NCBI GenBank assembly: GCA_902461935.1
Contig: CABPZP010000012.1
Location: forward strand, 1-49,833
Length of the DNA: 49,833 nt
Direction of reading: 5' to 3'
Source: Merdicola sp905200315
GTDB taxonomy: Bacteria > Bacillota > Clostridia > TANB77 > CAG-508
Every line of letters starts with the position of its first letter. Positions within the stretch are counted from its first letter, which is position 1. The notes beneath the pieces are model-generated. The model searched no databases and was not told where the DNA came from. It saw only the letters and a list, made by a program, of their open reading frames with translations. The position numbers were made by a program, and so were the translations under genes. Positions 19,272 to 28,069 of this stretch are shown here, in pieces.

Positions 19272-20153
19272 TCAAAATTTCTTACTTTTTATAATTCCCG
19301 GAATATATAAAGCTACAATTAATACTTTATTAAGAATATTTTTTACACTTTTAATATTCAACTTTTTATTTGTTAAGTAGCTAAATAATATGTAGTGCTT
19401 TATAACATAAAGTCTTTTGCTAAACTTAACTCCAGTCATATCTTTTTTCAATATTTCTTTAAAATATTCGTAGTATCCATATGGATTTTCTTTAAATATA
19501 TTCTTTATATTTTTAGTATATCCGTCTTTTTGATATTCACATATCATTATCGGTTCATTTATGCACTTTATTTTGTATTTTTCATCTAATTTATGATGAA
19601 GTCTTGCTTCTGTTCCAAACTTTTCATTTTTTTCTAATTTGTACTCATATCGTTTTCTAACATCTGAAAAATATACTAAAGCTTTTTCTCCATTTTCCCC
19701 TTCTTTAAAATACAAATCAAACATAGTTGTTTTTTCATATTTGAATTCTTTACCTATATTATTTCCATCTTGGTCAAATTTCAAAAAGCACATTGCATAT
19801 AGTTCTTTATCTGTTTTGCATTTTTCGTATTCTTCATTTATTAATTTAAAACTATTATCTGCAAAAAAATCGTCTGAATCGCACTCTACAATTAAATCTC
19901 CCGTTACTCGTTTCATTAAATTGTTTAATGCTTTCATTTTTCCGCTATTTTCTTGAAAATAATATTTAATTCTCAAATTTGGATATTCTTTAAATTTACC
20001 TACTACCTCTTGAGTATTATCCATTGAGCCATCATCCATTATTAACCATTCTATTTGTATATTATCTTCTAAATTTCTAGCTATGCTGTCATATAAACGT
20101 GGTAGCAGTTTTACCCTATTATATGTTGATGTTAATATTGAAATTTTCAGCAT
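19272..20153 (-). CDS. GT2 glycosyltransferase
   Basis: The 293 residues begin ISILTSTYNRVKLLPRLY, with IMDDGSMDNTQE near 38-49, ENSGKMKALNN near 67-77 and ECDSDDFF near 90-97 as metal site. This is the branch of GT2 often annotated as a capsule or LPS transferase with an EWLIMDDGS block. RBS AGGAGGA precedes the ATG. The gap before it holds a dispersed GC-rich hairpin (20187-20213). Specificity unknown. Confidence 0.87.
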   Translation of the reverse strand: MLKISILTSTYNRVKLLPRLYDSIARNLEDNIQIEWLIMDDGSMDNTQEVVGKFKEYPNLRIKYYFQENSGKMKALNNLMKRVTGDLIVECDSDDFFADNSFKLINEEYEKCKTDKELYAMCFLKFDQDGNNIGKEFKYEKTTMFDLYFKEGENGEKALVYFSDVRKRYEYKLEKNEKFGTEARLHHKLDEKYKIKCINEPIMICEYQKDGYTKNIKNIFKENPYGYYEYFKEILKKDMTGVKFSKRLYVIKHYILFSYLTNKKLNIKSVKNILNKVLIVALYIPGIIKSKKF

Positions 20154-20186
20154 TAAGAATTCCTCCTTTTTTATTTCTCATATTTC

Positions 20187-20213
20187 GGGCGGACAGAGGC
20201 GTCCGCCCCTACA
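20187..20213. repeat. Dispersed GC-rich hairpin repeat, copy A
   Basis: An 8-bp perfect stem (GGGCGGAC with GTCCGCCC) closes a 6-nt loop AGAGGC and is followed by CTACA. It stands in the gap between two glycosyltransferase genes. Its GC content is far above the surroundings. The same unit recurs elsewhere in this window. Confidence 0.85.
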
Positions 20214-20262
20214 GTGTCTGACATTAATTTATAATATAATTATAATAAATTTATAAATTCAA

Positions 20263-21369
20263 TCATTCTTCAATTAATTTACAAATTTGTTCAATTATAT
20301 TTCTGTTGTCATATTGTTCTTGTGAATGTTCTTTTTTAAGGTTATTACCATTATTCATTAATATATTTTTTAAACCTTCATAAATCCCTTCTTCTGTGTT
20401 TTCGAATATTTTACTTTTATTGTAATTTTCTACTGTTTCTCTTGCTGCTGTATTTGTTATTAAAATATATTTATCTAATATTTTTGCTTCTTCTAATACC
20501 ATTGGGTATCCTTCAAAATATGTTAGTAAACAAAAGTAATCCGCTTCTTTTATATATGGATATGGATTTTCCTTTTTACCTAGCAAATGAAATGTAGCTT
20601 GTACATTTTTTTCCTTTATTAAGCTTTCTAGTTCTGCTTTTTTTGGTCCATCTCCTATTATATAAAAATTATGTATTAAACCATTTTCTATTAATTTACT
20701 ATGTACATTTATTAATCTATCTACTGCCTTTTGCTCAACTAATCTGCATACAGATACAAAATTTGTTGTCTTCTCATCAAAATCAACTTCAACTTTACTA
20801 TTTGATTTTTTTAAAACTTCATATGTTTCTATAAAATTATATATAACTTTTTTATCATTTTTTGTTTTATATTTACTCTCAAATTTCTTTAAGTTATCAT
20901 TACTAACAAATACAAGCGTACCATACTTTTTGTATATGAATTTATCAACAAAAGCTTTCAACTTAGATTTAAAGCTTTTACCAAATACTTTTGAAATATC
21001 ATTATGAACCCATGCAATTTTTCTTTTTTTATCTTTTCCAACAGAAAAAATTCTTGTAATTGGACCTTCCAAAAAAGCTATTTCTTTGTCAAACTTTCTC
21101 CATATATATGTTTTATATAAAAACTTCGTACTAAATAATATTTTTAGAACCATATACTTTTGTTCAAATTTACTTAATTCATCATATCTTTTTTTGCATA
21201 TATGTATTAATTTTATTTTATTAGATAATTCCTTTTCTAGTTCACCACCAGCATACAGACAAAAAATTGTAACTTCATATCTATAACAAAGTCTATTTGC
21301 TATATCTACTAAAGTTCTTTCTGCTCCACCAAGTGTTAAACCAGTAATACCAAAAACAATCTTCTTCAT
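20263..21369 (-). CDS. GT4 glycosyltransferase
   Basis: A 368-residue GT-B enzyme. The N-terminal domain starts FGITGLTLGGAERTLVDIA, the glycine loop of GT4. The C-terminal domain has VCRLVEQKAVDRLI, then IIGDGPKKAELE, LGKKENPYPYI and the donor-binding EGYPMVLEEAK near 303-313 with both glutamates. It is close in layout to the GT4 at 26289-27374, so the two may be ancient duplicates. RBS GAGGTAG precedes the ATG. A 136-bp inverted-repeat element lies between it and the upstream gene. Confidence 0.9.
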   Translation of the reverse strand: MKKIVFGITGLTLGGAERTLVDIANRLCYRYEVTIFCLYAGGELEKELSNKIKLIHICKKRYDELSKFEQKYMVLKILFSTKFLYKTYIWRKFDKEIAFLEGPITRIFSVGKDKKRKIAWVHNDISKVFGKSFKSKLKAFVDKFIYKKYGTLVFVSNDNLKKFESKYKTKNDKKVIYNFIETYEVLKKSNSKVEVDFDEKTTNFVSVCRLVEQKAVDRLINVHSKLIENGLIHNFYIIGDGPKKAELESLIKEKNVQATFHLLGKKENPYPYIKEADYFCLLTYFEGYPMVLEEAKILDKYILITNTAARETVENYNKSKIFENTEEGIYEGLKNILMNNGNNLKKEHSQEQYDNRNIIEQICKLIEE

Positions 21370-21393
21370 TTATCTACCTCAAATTCTTATAGA

Positions 21394-21529
21394 ACACAAT
21401 TAATTTATATTTTAAAACAAGTTCTACCCGACTATTACATATAATTAGAGACCGTGGCTCAAAAGTATGAATATTTTATCTGTCTTAAAACGTTTGGAGA
21501 ACGGAATTTTAAAATAAAATTAATTGTGT
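21394..21529. repeat. 136-bp element with imperfect terminal inverted repeats
   Basis: The left arm 21394-21417 (ACACAATTAATTT...TTTTAAAA) and the right arm 21507-21529 are reverse complements apart from one small gap. Further in, GTTCT and AGAAC continue a weaker match. The interior of about 90 nt has no convincing reading frame and is less AT-rich than the arms. It fills nearly the whole gap between two glycosyltransferase genes. It could be a miniature inverted-repeat element or a large RNA hairpin that trims the long operon transcript. No clear target-site duplication was seen. Confidence 0.55.
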
Positions 21530-21532
21530 TAT

Positions 21533-22465
21533 TTATAATAAATTTATTATAAATTTATTAATAGATTTTAAATACAAATTTTTAAATGATTTTGTACTAT
21601 TTAAATATTTATTCTGTTTCCACTGAGGAAACTTTTTATTTAGATTTTGCCAAGTTAATTTTATCAATGCTTTCCTTACTTTTCTATCCTTTACTTTTAT
21701 AATTCTTTTTAATGAACTGCATAGTAAAATTCTTGTATAAGAATATTCTAATTCACTTCTATATTCGTTAAAAATATTATTTTCTATATAATAGTTCAAA
21801 ACATTTTCCCATATCTTAAATATTTCACCTGTTCTTTCGTTTTGAGTATTTGCTATTGAACTTTCTCTTTGTATATAATGTACAAATACCTCTTTTACAA
21901 ATGAAATTTTATTCAAATGTGGTACTAATTTGTAAAAAAATTCAATATCTTCATATCTTAATCCTTCAGGAAATGTAATTTTTGTTTTTTCTATAATATC
22001 TTTTTTTATAATTTTATTCCAAGCTACTACTCTCGCCTCTACGATAGCTTCCTTTTTATTAGAATATACTTTTCCTATGTCTTCTCTTTTTTTATTAGGG
22101 TACTCCCATATGAAATCGCACTCTACCATATCGCTTTTTTCTTCTATTGCTTTATTGTACATTTTTTCATACATAGTAAGTTCAACATAGTCATCTGAAT
22201 CTACAAATCCTATATACTCACCTTTTGCATATGGTATTCCATAATTTCTAGCACTTGAAAGTCCTCCATTTTCTTTTTCAAGATATACTATATTTTTATA
22301 TGTATTTATATATTTTTGTATTTTTTCTTTTGAACCATCTGTAGAGCCATCATTTACTATAATTATTTCAATATCTTTCAATGTTTGATTTACAAGTGAA
22401 TCTAAACATCTTTCTAAATATTCTTCAACATTATACACTGGAACTATAACACTTACTTTAGGCAT
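21533..22465 (-). CDS. GT2 glycosyltransferase
   Basis: The 310 residues start VSVIVPVYNVEEYLERCLDS, have IIVNDGSTDGSKE near 35-47, GGLSSARNYG near 67-76 and the metal site FVDSDDYVE near 88-96, followed by a helical C-terminal part. Its start overlaps the stop of the upstream GT4 by 8 nt, so translation is coupled. It closely resembles the GT2 at 23730-24668 in its first 110 residues, pointing to duplication within the locus. Donor unknown. Confidence 0.9.
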   Translation of the reverse strand: MPKVSVIVPVYNVEEYLERCLDSLVNQTLKDIEIIIVNDGSTDGSKEKIQKYINTYKNIVYLEKENGGLSSARNYGIPYAKGEYIGFVDSDDYVELTMYEKMYNKAIEEKSDMVECDFIWEYPNKKREDIGKVYSNKKEAIVEARVVAWNKIIKKDIIEKTKITFPEGLRYEDIEFFYKLVPHLNKISFVKEVFVHYIQRESSIANTQNERTGEIFKIWENVLNYYIENNIFNEYRSELEYSYTRILLCSSLKRIIKVKDRKVRKALIKLTWQNLNKKFPQWKQNKYLNSTKSFKNLYLKSINKFIINLL

Positions 22466-23489
22466 TTTTTATTTCTCCATCTTTTAAATTTTCATCAAAG
22501 AATTCCTTGTACTGCAATGAGATTATTTTCCAATCCCATTTTTTTATTTGTTCCAAATTTTCCTTTGATAATTCTTCAAAGTATTCTTTGTTTTCTATCA
22601 ACTTTTTCATTTTACTTTTTAAGCATTCTTTCGTTCTTTCTTCCATTATAAATTCTTTTTGTTTTTCTCCGAAGGCTTCAGGCACAATGCCAACATCTGT
22701 TGATATAATAGGTATTCCACATGCCATTGCTTCTAATACAGGAGCTGGTGTTCCTTCTGTTTTCGATGCACATATATATACATCTATACTATTGTAATAT
22801 TCCGGCATTTTTTCGTGAGGAATCATTCCTTCATTTCTATCTGCAAATTTTTCCTCAATATTGTATCCTTCTTCTTTTAGCTCTTTAATAGCTGGTTTTA
22901 TAATATTATTTAAGCCTTTTAAATCTGCATCATTTTCTGAATCTGTAAATTTGCTATTTCCTGCCCAGCCTATTCTTATATTATTATCTTTTCTTCCTTC
23001 TTTTTTCTTATAAAACATATTTAAATCTACGCCATCATGTATAACACATTTAGGACTTTTTATATTGGGAATATTATTATATATCTCTTTAAGTTTTTGG
23101 GATGTTACGATATAATTTTTTACATTTGATAAAATTAATTCTGTTGTTTTTTCTTCATCTTCAGTTAAGAAAAGGTGATCACATATAGTTGTTGTAATTA
23201 TATTATTTGATACAAACTCATTAGAAAATTCTTTGAATTCATAGCCTAAATTTTTAATATAGTCTTTTGCAAAGTCACTATAAAGCCAATATATATGCCC
23301 TCTCCATAAAAAATGGATTAAATCATATTTTTTAGATAAAATCATTATTTTTACTATGTTATCTTTGAACATTTCTAACGTAACTACATTTATATCATAG
23401 AACTCTTTTAAATTTTCTTTTAATTTATAAGCAATATTTCCTAAGGCCCATTCTTCATTATCAACAACTAATAATATTCTTTTTTTCAT
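22458..23489 (-). CDS. GT4 glycosyltransferase
   Basis: A 343-residue GT-B enzyme. The C-terminal domain has IRIGWAGNSKFTD, then YICASKTEGTPAPVLEAMAC near 231-250 and GIPIISTDVG, with both glutamates of the E(x7)E donor site. The N-terminal domain is short. RBS AGGAGA precedes the ATG, 3 nt downstream of the coiled-coil gene stop. The GTPAPVLEAMACG block is shared by GT4 enzymes of capsule loci. Donor unknown. Confidence 0.9.
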   Translation of the reverse strand: MKKRILLVVDNEEWALGNIAYKLKENLKEFYDINVVTLEMFKDNIVKIMILSKKYDLIHFLWRGHIYWLYSDFAKDYIKNLGYEFKEFSNEFVSNNIITTTICDHLFLTEDEEKTTELILSNVKNYIVTSQKLKEIYNNIPNIKSPKCVIHDGVDLNMFYKKKEGRKDNNIRIGWAGNSKFTDSENDADLKGLNNIIKPAIKELKEEGYNIEEKFADRNEGMIPHEKMPEYYNSIDVYICASKTEGTPAPVLEAMACGIPIISTDVGIVPEAFGEKQKEFIMEERTKECLKSKMKKLIENKEYFEELSKENLEQIKKWDWKIISLQYKEFFDENLKDGEIKNA

Positions 23490-23491
23490 TT

Positions 23492-23725
23492 TTATTTTCT
23501 CCTAATAATATTATTTAACTTATTCGCAAACTTGTAGGTTCTTGAGTATTTTATTTTTTCTAATTCACTATAAGTTTTTTCATACTCATTTTTTAAATAT
23601 ATGTTATCTTTTCTCAAAACTTCATATTCTTCTTGTAGTTTTTTCATTTTTGATAATAAAATTTTATTTTCTTCTTCTAATTCCAAATTTATTATCTCTG
23701 TTTTTTCTTCTCTAGACATTTTCAT
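23492..23725 (-). CDS. Small coiled-coil protein of the glycan operon
   Basis: Only 77 residues, almost entirely one predicted coiled coil: heptad-like Leu/Ile spacing from about 12 to 58 with many Glu and Lys, then a basic tail containing YSRTYKFANKL. A similar Ser/Arg-rich tail after a coiled coil is found at the ends of some large glycosyltransferases, where it follows the length-controlling or membrane-binding coil. Here the coil stands alone between a GT2 and a GT4, with a good RBS (GAGGTGA) and gaps under 5 nt, so it is a real gene. It may hold transferases together (inference). Confidence 0.7.
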   Translation of the reverse strand: MKMSREEKTEIINLELEEENKILLSKMKKLQEEYEVLRKDNIYLKNEYEKTYSELEKIKYSRTYKFANKLNNIIRRK

Positions 23726-23729
23726 ACAT

Positions 23730-24668
23730 TCACCTCATTTTCAAATAAAGTTTTATACTAATATTTAATAAAATCTTTTTTATTAATTGTTTTAAATTTC
23801 TTGCTTTTATGTTTTTTACTATTTTTCTCTTTTTTATTTCTTTAATATACTCTTTTTGCTCTGTTCTGCCTAGTTCATTAGTCTTTAATAATATGCAATT
23901 TGTATAAAACATTTTTATATTTTCTTTTGTTTTTTTCTCTAAATTTATGTTTTTAATTTCTTTTAGCATATTATCATAATGTTTTAGTAAATCATAAGCT
24001 TTTCTTACATTTTTTGTTTTGTCTGTAACAATACTATTTTCTCTTTGAATATAGTAATAGCCATAAATTTCTGTTGATACAACAGTTTTAGCTTTTGCAA
24101 TTACTATAGGAGTTAATCCAAAATCTTCATGATATAAATTTTCTGCATACTTAAAATTGTTTTTGGTCCAAAATTCTTTTCTATATAAGTATAACCAAGC
24201 TGGTTCAATTAGTATATCTTTTGAATATAATTTGTTAAACGCTTCTTCTCCAGTACATACTTCAAAGATTGGTCCACAAATTCTCTCTATTTTTCCATCT
24301 TGATATTTTTTTATGGTTTTAAATTTTATTAAATCTATATTTTTATCTATATACTCATCTAATTTTGAAAATAGTTCTTTATCTATATAATCATCTGAAT
24401 CTACAAATGCAATATACTCTCCTTTTGCTTTTTCTAATCCATAATTTCTAGCACTAGATAATCCTCCATTTTCTTTTTTATAATATTTAACCATCTCTGG
24501 ATATTTGTTTTCGTAATCTTTAATTATTTCTTCAGAATGGTCATTAGACCCATCATTAACCACTATGATTTCTATATTTTTCATAGTTTGATTAATCAAT
24601 GAGTCTAAACATTTTTTTATATATTTTTCAGTATTATATACAGGTACTATTACACTTATTTTATACAT
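23730..24668 (-). CDS. GT2 glycosyltransferase
   Basis: The 312 residues start ISVIVPVYNTEKYIKKCLDS, have VVNDGSNDHSEE near 36-47, GGLSSARNYGLEKAKGEYI near 68-86 and the metal site FVDSDDYID near 89-97. A tyrosine- and lysine-rich C-terminal half follows (YYYIQRENSIV near 205-215). It resembles the GT2 at 21533-22465 over the N-terminal domain. RBS AAGGT precedes the ATG. It follows the ABC permease gene by 20 nt. Confidence 0.9.
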   Translation of the reverse strand: MYKISVIVPVYNTEKYIKKCLDSLINQTMKNIEIIVVNDGSNDHSEEIIKDYENKYPEMVKYYKKENGGLSSARNYGLEKAKGEYIAFVDSDDYIDKELFSKLDEYIDKNIDLIKFKTIKKYQDGKIERICGPIFEVCTGEEAFNKLYSKDILIEPAWLYLYRKEFWTKNNFKYAENLYHEDFGLTPIVIAKAKTVVSTEIYGYYYIQRENSIVTDKTKNVRKAYDLLKHYDNMLKEIKNINLEKKTKENIKMFYTNCILLKTNELGRTEQKEYIKEIKKRKIVKNIKARNLKQLIKKILLNISIKLYLKMR

Positions 24669-24688
24669 AATTATTACCTTTTTTCTTT

Positions 24689-25465
24689 TTATAATTCTTC
24701 TGCAAAGCTTTTTTGTAATTTATTAAATATAGCATAACCAACAACAAATAAAGCTACAGATATTGCAAATATAATTGCTAATGTTTGAAGCTCAGGCATT
24801 CTTTGATAATAAAAAATGTCTCTATACGCATTTAATATATGTGCCATAGGATTTAAAGTTATTATAAAAGAAAAATTTGCAGGTATTGTATCTGCTGAAT
24901 ATGCAATAGGTGTTGCATAAAATAACATCATCATTGCTATGCTTATTAAATGTTCTAAGTCTCTTAAAAAGACTGTTGCACTTGATACTATAAAGGCTAC
25001 TCCTACTGAAAATATATATTGTATTAAAAGTATTATAGGATAAAATAATATATATTTAGATATTCCCATTCCTGAAAATAGTACAAATGCCAAAATTATT
25101 ATTGTTGAAATTAAAAAGTTTACTAATTGACTTGTAACAACTGATATTGGTAATATTTCTCTTGGGAAATATACTTTTTTTACAATATCAGCATTATTAA
25201 TTATTGTTCCAGTTGATTGTGTAACTATTGTAGTAAAATAGTTCCATGGTATTAATGCTACACACAAGAATATAACATAATGATCTTGTGTATTTCTAAG
25301 TATTAAAGGAAATATTATTGCATACACTGCAAGTTGTAATAATGGATATAAAAATGACCATAATACACCTAAAAATGAATGCTTATATTTTCCTCTAATT
25401 TCTTTTTTTATATTTGTTTTTAATAATTCTCTATATTGATATATATTTTTAAACATTTCTATCAT
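24689..25465 (-). CDS. ABC-2 type polysaccharide export permease (Wzm/TagG-like)
   Basis: A 258-residue membrane protein with six hydrophobic helices and the family signature KGRYKHS-like KIRGKYKHSFLGVLWSFLYP variant near residues 19-40 (here KEIRGKYKHSFLGVLWSFLY). With the ATPase it would export an undecaprenyl-linked glycan or teichoic-type polymer. The ATG at 25465 has RBS GAAGGGA; an in-frame extension up to 25558 would run into the ATPase gene and adds a cysteine/arginine-rich stretch foreign to the family, so it is rejected. The spacing to the ATPase gene is 14 nt. Confidence 0.93.
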   Translation of the reverse strand: MIEMFKNIYQYRELLKTNIKKEIRGKYKHSFLGVLWSFLYPLLQLAVYAIIFPLILRNTQDHYVIFLCVALIPWNYFTTIVTQSTGTIINNADIVKKVYFPREILPISVVTSQLVNFLISTIIILAFVLFSGMGISKYILFYPIILLIQYIFSVGVAFIVSSATVFLRDLEHLISIAMMMLFYATPIAYSADTIPANFSFIITLNPMAHILNAYRDIFYYQRMPELQTLAIIFAISVALFVVGYAIFNKLQKSFAEEL

Positions 25466-25479
25466 AATATTTTTCCCTT

Positions 25480-26223
25480 CTATGCTGTAACTTTTAAATA
25501 TTCTGGAACAACTTCTTTTGCAGTTCCATCCATTTTTATTTTTCCGTTGTAAAGCCATACTGCTCTATCGCAAAATCTTTCAACAGCTCCCATTGTATGT
25601 GTAACTATTACAATTGTTTTTCCTTCTGCTTTTAATTCTTCTATTTTTTTGAAACATTTTTCTTGGAAATGTTGGTCACCAACAGATAATATTTCATCAA
25701 CTAATAAAATTTCAGCATCAACATTTATTGCAACAGAGAACGCAAGTCTCATATACATACCAGATGAATATGTTCTTACTGGGTTATCTATAAAATCTTT
25801 TAATTCTGAAAATTCTATTATTTGTTCTAATCTAGCATCTATTTCTTTTCTTGTTAATCCAAATATTGAAGCATTAAAATAGATATTTTCTCTTCCAGAA
25901 AAGTCTGGATGAAACCCTGCTCCCAACTCAAGAAGTGATGTAAGTTTTCCTTTTGTTTCAATTGTTCCTTTTGTAGGATAAATTATTTTAGTCATTAATT
26001 TTAATAGTGTAGATTTTCCACTTCCGTTTGTGCCTATTAAACCTACAACTTCTCCTTTTTTTATATCTAGGCTAATATCATCTAAAACTGTTCTTTCTTC
26101 TTTGTTTTTTGACCTATTCCAAAACAACAATTTTTCCTTTATTGTATTTGTTTTGTCAAAATAAACATTGAATTTTTTTGTTACATTTTTAACACTAATA
26201 ACTGTTTGATTATCTTTATTCAT
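25480..26223 (-). CDS. ABC transporter ATP-binding protein for polysaccharide export (Wzt/TagH-like)
   Basis: A 247-residue ATPase: Walker A GTNGSGKST near 63-71, the polysaccharide-subfamily block LLELGAGFHPDFSGRENIYF near 97-116, signature RTYSSGMYMRLAFSVA near 148-163, Walker B ILLVDEIL near 170-177, and switch His in IVTHTMG. It lacks the C-terminal glycan-binding domain of long Wzt proteins, so it is of the short type that does not recognise a chain-end cap. ATG at 26223 has RBS GGGAG; an in-frame extension to 26268 would overlap the promoter at 26257-26284 and is rejected. Confidence 0.93.
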   Translation of the reverse strand: MNKDNQTVISVKNVTKKFNVYFDKTNTIKEKLLFWNRSKNKEERTVLDDISLDIKKGEVVGLIGTNGSGKSTLLKLMTKIIYPTKGTIETKGKLTSLLELGAGFHPDFSGRENIYFNASIFGLTRKEIDARLEQIIEFSELKDFIDNPVRTYSSGMYMRLAFSVAINVDAEILLVDEILSVGDQHFQEKCFKKIEELKAEGKTIVIVTHTMGAVERFCDRAVWLYNGKIKMDGTAKEVVPEYLKVTA

Positions 26224-26256
26224 TATTTTTTCTCCCTTAGTTTTTGTATCTTTGAT

Positions 26257-26284
26257 ATTATAACACACAAGACAAGTATGTCAA
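26257..26284 (-). promoter_or_regulatory. Vegetative promoter before the ABC exporter genes
   Basis: On the minus strand TTGACA (26284-26279), a 16-nt spacer and TATAAT (26262-26257) make a perfect consensus. It lies in the 65-nt gap after the first GT4 gene and would start transcripts about 25 nt before the exporter ATG. It can drive the rest of the glycan operon independently of the upstream promoter. Confidence 0.75.
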
Positions 26285-26288
26285 ATTG

Positions 26289-27374
26289 CTAATTAATGAT
26301 TTTTTCTAATTTTTGTATATTTATTTCGTTATACTTCTTAAAATCAAATTTTTCTTTATTTTGTATTTTAGAGTTTATTACCATTTCCATGTTTTTAGCA
26401 ATATTATTTATATCTTTACTTGTAATAATTCCATAGTTATTACCAATTATTGTTTCGCTATCTGATACATTAGTTGTTATTACAGGTAAATTTAATATCT
26501 TAGCTTCATTATAAACCACTGGAAACCCCTCATATTCCGATGTTAATATTAAATAATCACTTACTTTAAAATATGGATACGGATTTTTCTTTTTACCTAA
26601 GAAAATAACATACTTCTCTAACTCATAATCTTGCACCATTTTAGTATATTGTTTTTTATCTTTTCCATCTCCTATAATTATTACCTTGAATTGTACATTT
26701 TTTTCCTTTAATATTTTTGCACTTTCAATAATTCTGCTTACTTTTTTATCTTTTTCAGTAAGTCTTCCAACATATAAGAAAGTAGTTGTATTATCTTCTT
26801 TCTTTCCTGTTATATTTTCTTCAGAAAGTTTTAATATTTTATTGTAGTCAATTATATTATTTATTACTATACTTTTTTCTCCAAACTTTGCAAATTGTTC
26901 TATAAAAGCATTTTTAGCATCATTTGATACAAATATTATTTTTGAAAATTGTTTAATATTTAATTGTTCAAAAAATTTATTAAATCCATTTTTATCATTG
27001 TTAAAAAGAGTCATATAATTTGAATGTACCCAAAGTACACTATTTTTTGAAGCTGTTCTTGCAACAAATGAACCTGGCAAAGAATATGTAGCATAGCTCG
27101 CTGAAAAATCGAATTTATTTTTATATTTTAATATAAATTTTGTTCTTTTTGCTAGGTTTATAATTTTTCTTAAAAAAACATTTTTATTATTACTAGGTGA
27201 GTATTCTATAATTTTTATTTTTTTATCTATATCTTCTAAAAATATTCCTTGTTTTTTTTCTAAAACAAGTGTTATTTCATATTGTTTTTTAGCAAGTTCA
27301 TTTAGAAGCGTAACTAATGCTGTTTCTATTCCACCAACATCTAATGAATATGCTGAAAACAGTAACTTTTTCAT
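26289..27374 (-). CDS. GT4 glycosyltransferase, first gene of the glycan operon
   Basis: A 361-residue GT-B enzyme. The start has FSAYSLDVGGIETALVTLLN (the GT4 glycine loop), and the C-terminal domain shows LYVGRLTEKDKKVSRII near 199-215, IIGDGKDKKQY, LGKKKNPYPYFK and the donor-binding SEYEGFPVVYNEAK near 297-310. It is similar in layout to the GT4 at 20263-21369. RBS GAGGT precedes the ATG, and a consensus promoter stands 32 nt before that. Donor unknown. Confidence 0.9.
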   Translation of the reverse strand: MKKLLFSAYSLDVGGIETALVTLLNELAKKQYEITLVLEKKQGIFLEDIDKKIKIIEYSPSNNKNVFLRKIINLAKRTKFILKYKNKFDFSASYATYSLPGSFVARTASKNSVLWVHSNYMTLFNNDKNGFNKFFEQLNIKQFSKIIFVSNDAKNAFIEQFAKFGEKSIVINNIIDYNKILKLSEENITGKKEDNTTTFLYVGRLTEKDKKVSRIIESAKILKEKNVQFKVIIIGDGKDKKQYTKMVQDYELEKYVIFLGKKKNPYPYFKVSDYLILTSEYEGFPVVYNEAKILNLPVITTNVSDSETIIGNNYGIITSKDINNIAKNMEMVINSKIQNKEKFDFKKYNEINIQKLEKIIN

Positions 27375-27405
27375 TTATTTTACCTCATATAATTTTCTTT
27401 TGTAG

Positions 27406-27434
27406 ATTTTATCTTGAAACACTATATTTGTCAA
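27406..27434 (-). promoter_or_regulatory. Vegetative promoter of the glycan operon
   Basis: On the minus strand TTGACA (27434-27429), a 17-nt spacer and TAAAAT (27411-27406) are a near-perfect sigma-A promoter. It begins within a few bases of the spoVT terminator and points into the glycan gene cluster. Confidence 0.75.
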
Positions 27435-27435
27435 G

Positions 27436-27463
27436 AAAAATAGACACGTTCCTCACGTGTCTA
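27436..27463 (-). terminator. Rho-independent terminator of spoVT
   Basis: A 9-bp stem (TAGACACGT with ACGTGTCTA) closes a 5-nt loop and is followed on the minus strand by TTTTT. It begins 9 nt after the spoVT stop codon and separates spoVT from the glycan operon promoter. Confidence 0.85.
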
Positions 27464-27471
27464 CCTTAATT

Positions 27472-28026
27472 TTATATTTCCATTTGTGTTCCTAAAAAAT
27501 TTGCTGCAGATTGTGCAACTTTCTTTTCTACATCATTCATTTTTGTTCTTGGCTCTTTTGATATTAATATTACTGTTCCAATGGCATCTCCATCTGAAAT
27601 TATAGGATATACTATTTGTGAATTGAATTTTCTTTCTTTGTTATCATTCTTTACTATTGGAACTGATACATCGTTGTTTTCGTTACTTGTATATACTTCT
27701 TTGTCTTCCATTATTTGTTCTACTTCTTGACTTAAATTTTGTTCTAATAATTCTTTCTTTGCTCCACCTGATACAGCAATTACAGTATCTTTATCTGTTA
27801 TGCATGCAATGTGTCCTGTTGTTTTTGCAAGTGTTTCTGCATATCCTATTGCAAACTCTGAAAGTTCGCCTATTGGAGAATATTTCTTTAAAATTACTTG
27901 ACCTTCTCTATCTGTAAATATTTCAAGAGGGTCTCCTTCTTTTATTCTTAAAGTTTTTCTTATTTCTTTTGGTATAACAACTCTACCTAAATCATCAATT
28001 CTTCTTACAACACCTGTGGCTTTCAT
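27472..28026 (-). CDS. spoVT: Stage V sporulation protein T (AbrB-type regulator)
   Basis: The 184 residues begin MKATGVVRRIDDLGRVVIPK, the AbrB swapped-hairpin DNA-binding domain (1-50), followed by a GAF-like domain (about 56-184) with the SpoVT-specific GYAETLAKTTGHIACITD run. In sporulating Firmicutes it tunes late forespore gene expression. Length is normal for the family. RBS AAAGGAGG precedes the ATG. A forespore-type promoter candidate lies upstream, and a terminator follows the gene, so it is a single-gene unit. Confidence 0.96.
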   Translation of the reverse strand: MKATGVVRRIDDLGRVVIPKEIRKTLRIKEGDPLEIFTDREGQVILKKYSPIGELSEFAIGYAETLAKTTGHIACITDKDTVIAVSGGAKKELLEQNLSQEVEQIMEDKEVYTSNENNDVSVPIVKNDNKERKFNSQIVYPIISDGDAIGTVILISKEPRTKMNDVEKKVAQSAANFLGTQMEI

Positions 28027-28069
28027 AAATTTCCTCCTTTTATTTTTGCTCTTTTTTTATGTCTATTTT

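Noticed and set aside
25466..25558. N-terminal extension of the ABC permease
   Set aside because: It overlaps the end of the ATPase gene in another frame and adds a Cys/Arg-rich stretch; the ATG at 25465 has a good RBS.
1..27374. Glycan locus as a genomic island with mobile-element borders
   Set aside because: No integrase, transposase or tRNA border is visible within the window, and the left end is outside it; the claim cannot be supported.
27441..27463. Hairpin after spoVT as a member of the dispersed repeat family
   Set aside because: The stem sequence and missing CTACA tail do not match, and the T-run and position fit a plain terminator.
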